Of a stretch of 53,769 nucleotides of DNA, positions 50,639-53,769 are shown piece by piece. This DNA is from Hymenobacter puniceus (GTDB lineage Bacteria; Bacteroidota; Bacteroidia; Cytophagales; Hymenobacteraceae), in the NCBI RefSeq assembly GCF_014333525.1, contig NZ_JACSCX010000012.1, positions 1-53,769 of the forward strand, written 5' to 3'. Each line of letters starts with the position of its first letter. The stretch's first letter is position 1. The translations under genes were made by a program, and so were the position numbers. The notes under the pieces were generated by a model. It was not told the origin of the DNA. It was given only the letters and a program-made list of their open reading frames with translations, and did no database searches.

Positions 50639-53600
50639 ATGCGGTCAACACCACTACTCGTTGTCTTTCTTTCCTTGTTATCCGTGTCTGCGGTTGCCCA
50701 GAAACTCACCGGGCAGGTTGTAGACAATGTCTCGTCACAACCGATTCCGGGTGCCACCGTGCAGGTAAAACGCACACAAGCGGGTACGCTCACGAATGCT
50801 TCGGGAACGTTCACGCTGACCAATCTTCAGCCAGCCGACACCCTTGTTTTTTCAAGCCTGGGCTTCCAATCGCAGAAAGTCCTGTACACAGGTCAAACCA
50901 CCCTGACGGTTGAGTTGGTTGCGGGCCTTGCCCTCAATGAGGTCGTCGTAACGGCCCTGGGGCTGGAACGGAACGCCCAGAGCCTGGGCTACGCGGTGCA
51001 GAAGGTGGATGGCCGGCAGGTCAGCGAGGTAAAGGCTGCAAACTTCCTCGACAATCTGGCGGGTAAGGTAGCGGGCGTCATGGTCACGGCCGGCGCAACC
51101 GGGGTGGGGGCATCATCGCGCATTACCATCCGGGGCGAATCGTCCTTCACCAACAACAATCCCCTCTTTGTGGTCGACGGTATTGTGATAAACAACGCCA
51201 CGGTGGTCAACCGGGTCAACGACGATGCCAACGGGTTTCAGGAAATCGATTTCGGCAACGGGGCTGGGGAAATCAACCCCGACGACGTGGCGTCGGTATC
51301 GGTGCTGAAAGGACCCAGCGCGGCCGCCCTTTACGGAACCCGTGCCTCCAACGGGGTCATCCTGATTACCACCAAAGACGGTTCGTCGGCGGGCAAAGGC
51401 ATTGGCGTGAGCTTCAACAGCACCTTCTACGCCGAGCAGCCATTTCAACTACCCCGCTTTCAGAACACCTATGGGCAGGGCAACAGCGGGGCGTTCCGGT
51501 ACGGCGACGGCCTGGGTGGGGGCATCAACGACAACATTTCGTACAGCTACGGCCCTCGGCTGGACGCGGGCCTGCTGATTCCGCAGTACGACAGCCCCGT
51601 GACCCTGCCCGACGGCCGGGTGGTGCGCGGAGCCGATACGAACCTTTACAGCGGACTCCCCATCACCCCGACCCCGTTTGTGGCGCGTCCCAACAACCTG
51701 CGCGATTTTTACCAGACAGGGCGCACGGCCATCAACAACCTGGCGGTTGCGGGCGACTACGACAAAGGCAGCTACCGGCTTTCCTTCACGGACCTCAACA
51801 GCCAGTCGATTATTCCGGGGGTGGACCTGAAGCGCAAAACCCTGGCCGCCCGGCTGCAGTTTGACCCCACTCGGCGGCTGAAAATCAGCTCCTCGCTCAA
51901 CTACATCAACAGCGGCAGCGCCAACCGCCCCGCGACCAAGTACGGATCGGAAAACACCAACTACGCCCTGAGTGCCTGGCTGGGCCGGCAAACCGATGTC
52001 GACCCCATGAAGCAGTACTGGCAGCCGGGGCTGGAGAATATTCAGCAGTTTTCCTACAACTACACCTTCTTCGACAACCCGTATTTCACGCTTTACGAAA
52101 ACCGGAATTCGTTTACCCGCGACCGGCTCATCGGCAATCTGGCCCTAACGGCCGAGCTGGCCAACAACTTGACACTAATGGCACGGAGTGGCATGGACTA
52201 CTCCAATGAGAATCGCCAGTTTCAGCGGGCCTTCAGCAGCAACCGCTTTAAGAACGGCGCGTACGCTGAGAACGCCGTTTCCTTCCGGGAAATTAACACC
52301 GACTTCCTCCTGAACTATGCCCGCAGCCTGGGGCCGCTCTCGCTTGACGTATCGGCCGGGGGCAACCGCCTGGACCAACTGGCCTCGTTCGACCAATACC
52401 AGGCCTTGACGCTGGCGCAGCCGGGCGTGTTCAAGCTCAACAACGCCGCCTCGCCGGTGGAAGTCTACCAGCAGAGCGGCCGCAAGCGCATCAACAGCCT
52501 GTATGCCCTGGCCAAGCTGGGGTATAAAAACGTCTTGTTTGTTGACATTACCGGGCGCAACGACTGGTCGAGCGCCCTGGCTACGCCAACGTCTACGGCC
52601 AATACGTCCTTTTTCTACCCATCGGCCTCGGCCAGCTGGGTGCTGTCGAACCAGTTCCAGCTGCCCACGGTCGTGTCTTTTGCCAAAGTACGGGCCAGCG
52701 CTGCCAACGTCGGCAACGACACCAGCCCCTATCAGACCGCGGGGGTATACAACGCCCGGAACCCGGTTTTTTCGCAGCCGGCGTTCAGCGACCAGAGCAC
52801 CATCGCCAACACCAACCTGAAACCGGAGTCGATTACCTCGCTGGAAGTAGGGGCGGATGTCCGCTTCCTCAACGACCGGCTGGGGTTTGACCTGACCTAT
52901 TATGATGCCCGCACCCGCAATCAGATTCTGTCGCTGCCTATTGCCGTCTCGACGGGCTACAGCGAACGGGTCATCAACGGCGGTGAGGTGCGGTCGCGGG
53001 GCATCGAGGCGGTGGTGAGCGCCACGCCCGTGCAAACGAACGGCTTCCGGTGGAATGCGAGCCTGAATTTCAGCCGGAACCGAACCACCGTAGTGTCCCT
53101 GCCCGAAGAAGCCGGCACCCTGACGCTGGGCTACAACCGCATCTACGACAACGTGAACCAGACGGTCTGGTACCAGGTGCGGCAGGGTGACCGGATGGGC
53201 GATATGTGGGGCACGGGCTACCTGCGCAGCCCGCAGGGCGACTTCCTGGTGGGCAGCAACGGGCAGTACATTGCCGACAACACCCTCAAGAAGCTGGGTA
53301 ACTACAACCCCGACTTTATGGTGGGTCTGTCGAACCAGTTCAGCGTCGGCAATTTTAATCTCGGCTTTCTGCTCGACTGGCGGCAGGGCGGCATTCTGGT
53401 GTCGCGCACGCTGGCCCTGGCGGGCGTGGCAGGTCAGTTGATTGAAACGGCCGACCGGCCCGATGCGGGCATCGTGGCCAAAGGCGTGGTGAATACCGGC
53501 ACCGCCGAAAACCCGAACTACCAGCCGAACACCCGCGCCATTCCGGCCGAAACCTACTACCGGATGTACTACGACCGCAACCACGAGGAGAATAACACCT

Positions 53601-53769
53601 ACGATGCCTCGTATGTCAAGCTGCGGGAAGTGACCATTGGCTACACGGTGCCCGAAACAGCCTGGCTGGCCAAAACGCTGCGCATGCAGCGGCTGACTGT
53701 AGCGCTGGTCGGACGGAACCTGCTGGCCTTCTCGCGCATCCCGCACTTCGACCCCGAGCAGACCTCGTT
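50639..53769 (+). CDS. SusC/RagA TonB-linked outer-membrane transporter (5' part, continues at base 1)
   Basis: This is the TonB-dependent outer-membrane channel of a SusC/SusD pair, taking a nutrient into the periplasm with energy from TonB/ExbBD. The ATG at 50639 gives a signal peptide ending near VSAVAQ, then a carboxypeptidase-like regulatory domain (about residues 22-95, with GQVVDNVSSQPIPGATVQV). Next come a TonB-box-like LNEVVVTALGLERN segment, the plug domain (RITIRGESS, PLFVVDGI, SVLKGPSAAALYGTRASNG) and the beta-barrel. No stop occurs before the window end. Across the circular junction it continues in frame at base 1 and ends at 165, giving about 1072 residues, normal for the family. 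It is the first gene of a four-gene operon with SusD, a symporter and a metallophosphoesterase. No FecR/ECF sigma pair is adjacent. The substrate is not evident. Confidence 0.95.
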   Translation, partial: MRSTPLLVVFLSLLSVSAVAQKLTGQVVDNVSSQPIPGATVQVKRTQAGTLTNASGTFTLTNLQPADTLVFSSLGFQSQKVLYTGQTTLTVELVAGLALNEVVVTALGLERNAQSLGYAVQKVDGRQVSEVKAANFLDNLAGKVAGVMVTAGATGVGASSRITIRGESSFTNNNPLFVVDGIVINNATVVNRVNDDANGFQEIDFGNGAGEINPDDVASVSVLKGPSAAALYGTRASNGVILITTKDGSSAGKGIGVSFNSTFYAEQPFQLPRFQNTYGQGNSGAFRYGDGLGGGINDNISYSYGPRLDAGLLIPQYDSPVTLPDGRVVRGADTNLYSGLPITPTPFVARPNNLRDFYQTGRTAINNLAVAGDYDKGSYRLSFTDLNSQSIIPGVDLKRKTLAARLQFDPTRRLKISSSLNYINSGSANRPATKYGSENTNYALSAWLGRQTDVDPMKQYWQPGLENIQQFSYNYTFFDNPYFTLYENRNSFTRDRLIGNLALTAELANNLTLMARSGMDYSNENRQFQRAFSSNRFKNGAYAENAVSFREINTDFLLNYARSLGPLSLDVSAGGNRLDQLASFDQYQALTLAQPGVFKLNNAASPVEVYQQSGRKRINSLYALAKLGYKNVLFVDITGRNDWSSALATPTSTANTSFFYPSASASWVLSNQFQLPTVVSFAKVRASAANVGNDTSPYQTAGVYNARNPVFSQPAFSDQSTIANTNLKPESITSLEVGADVRFLNDRLGFDLTYYDARTRNQILSLPIAVSTGYSERVINGGEVRSRGIEAVVSATPVQTNGFRWNASLNFSRNRTTVVSLPEEAGTLTLGYNRIYDNVNQTVWYQVRQGDRMGDMWGTGYLRSPQGDFLVGSNGQYIADNTLKKLGNYNPDFMVGLSNQFSVGNFNLGFLLDWRQGGILVSRTLALAGVAGQLIETADRPDAGIVAKGVVNTGTAENPNYQPNTRAIPAETYYRMYYDRNHEENNTYDASYVKLREVTIGYTVPETAWLAKTLRMQRLTVALVGRNLLAFSRIPHFDPEQTS
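53693..53769. repeat. Terminal direct repeat, second copy
   Basis: Exact copy of bases 1-77. It should be removed when the circle is closed. A 77-base overlap matches a common assembler k-mer size; that attribution is inference. Confidence 0.95.

Noticed and set aside
52175..53746. Long minus-strand open frame (523 codons) opposite the SusC gene
   Set aside because: It is rich in Gly, Val, His and Arg with no motifs and lies wholly antisense to a clear SusC coding region; typical shadow of GC-rich codons.

Overview
The window is a closed circular replicon, almost certainly a plasmid of about 53,692 bp from a GC-rich member of Bacteroidota (Cytophagales; a Hymenobacter-like host is my best guess). 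The first 77 bases are repeated exactly as the last 77, which looks like a k-mer overlap from assembly of a circle. Bacteroidota hallmarks are SusC/SusD proteins, T9SS C-terminal sorting domains, promoters with TAnnTTTG -7 boxes, and few Shine-Dalgarno sites. Plasmid hallmarks are a Rep_3-type initiator with iterons, ParA plus a small partition-like protein, MobC/MobA without a conjugation secretion system (mobilizable, not self-transmissible), several serine recombinases and many transposon remnants.

Layout: (1) 50.6 kb, through the junction, to 3.8 kb: a four-gene nutrient-uptake operon (SusC, SusD lipoprotein, sodium:solute symporter-like permease, divergent metallophosphoesterase). (2) 4.0-6.2 kb: a graveyard of insertion sequences (ISKra4-type, two IS3-type remnants, a MITE-like inverted-repeat element). 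(3) 6.26-8.27 kb: a 5'-truncated RHS tip with a JAB-like C-terminal domain and a frameshifted companion gene. (4) 8.6-11.3 kb: a serine recombinase, then a type IV AbiE-like toxin/antitoxin pair in unusual convergent arrangement, preceded by twin promoter-plus-palindrome modules. (5) 11.8-13.9 kb: remnant of one Tn3-family transposon, cut by (6) 13.9-29.1 kb: a complete 15.2-kb Tn3-family transposon bounded by 38-bp inverted repeats. It carries tnpA, a heavy-metal RND tripartite efflux operon, three PAP2 phosphatases, a DUF347 membrane protein, a two-component system and tnpR, all on one strand. (7) 29.2-33.2 kb: two T9SS-exported proteins. (8) 33.8-37.5 kb: the maintenance core (parA, partition-like gene, rep, iterons). 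(9) 37.6-42.0 kb: an orphan MazE-like gene, a 1.1-kb gene-free stretch, an oriT-like hairpin, mobC, mobA and small accessory genes. (10) 42.1-48.7 kb: secreted-protein genes (lipoprotein, amber-split hydrolase, M4 peptidase, BNR-repeat lipoprotein). (11) 48.9-50.4 kb: two divergent serine recombinases.

The most interesting signals are three. First, a 9-bp repeat of form NGTAAYAYN occurs as four clusters, one lying in frame inside the partition-like gene, one just upstream of parA, one near rep and one 23 kb away upstream of the AbiEii toxin; these are candidate centromere/operator sites linking partition with the toxin module. Second, the convergent AbiE pair is controlled by two near-identical promoter-palindrome modules. 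Third, the Tn3-family metal/lipid-phosphatase transposon has precise ends but no target-site duplication. All functions below are read from sequence motifs and memory of families; nothing was searched.
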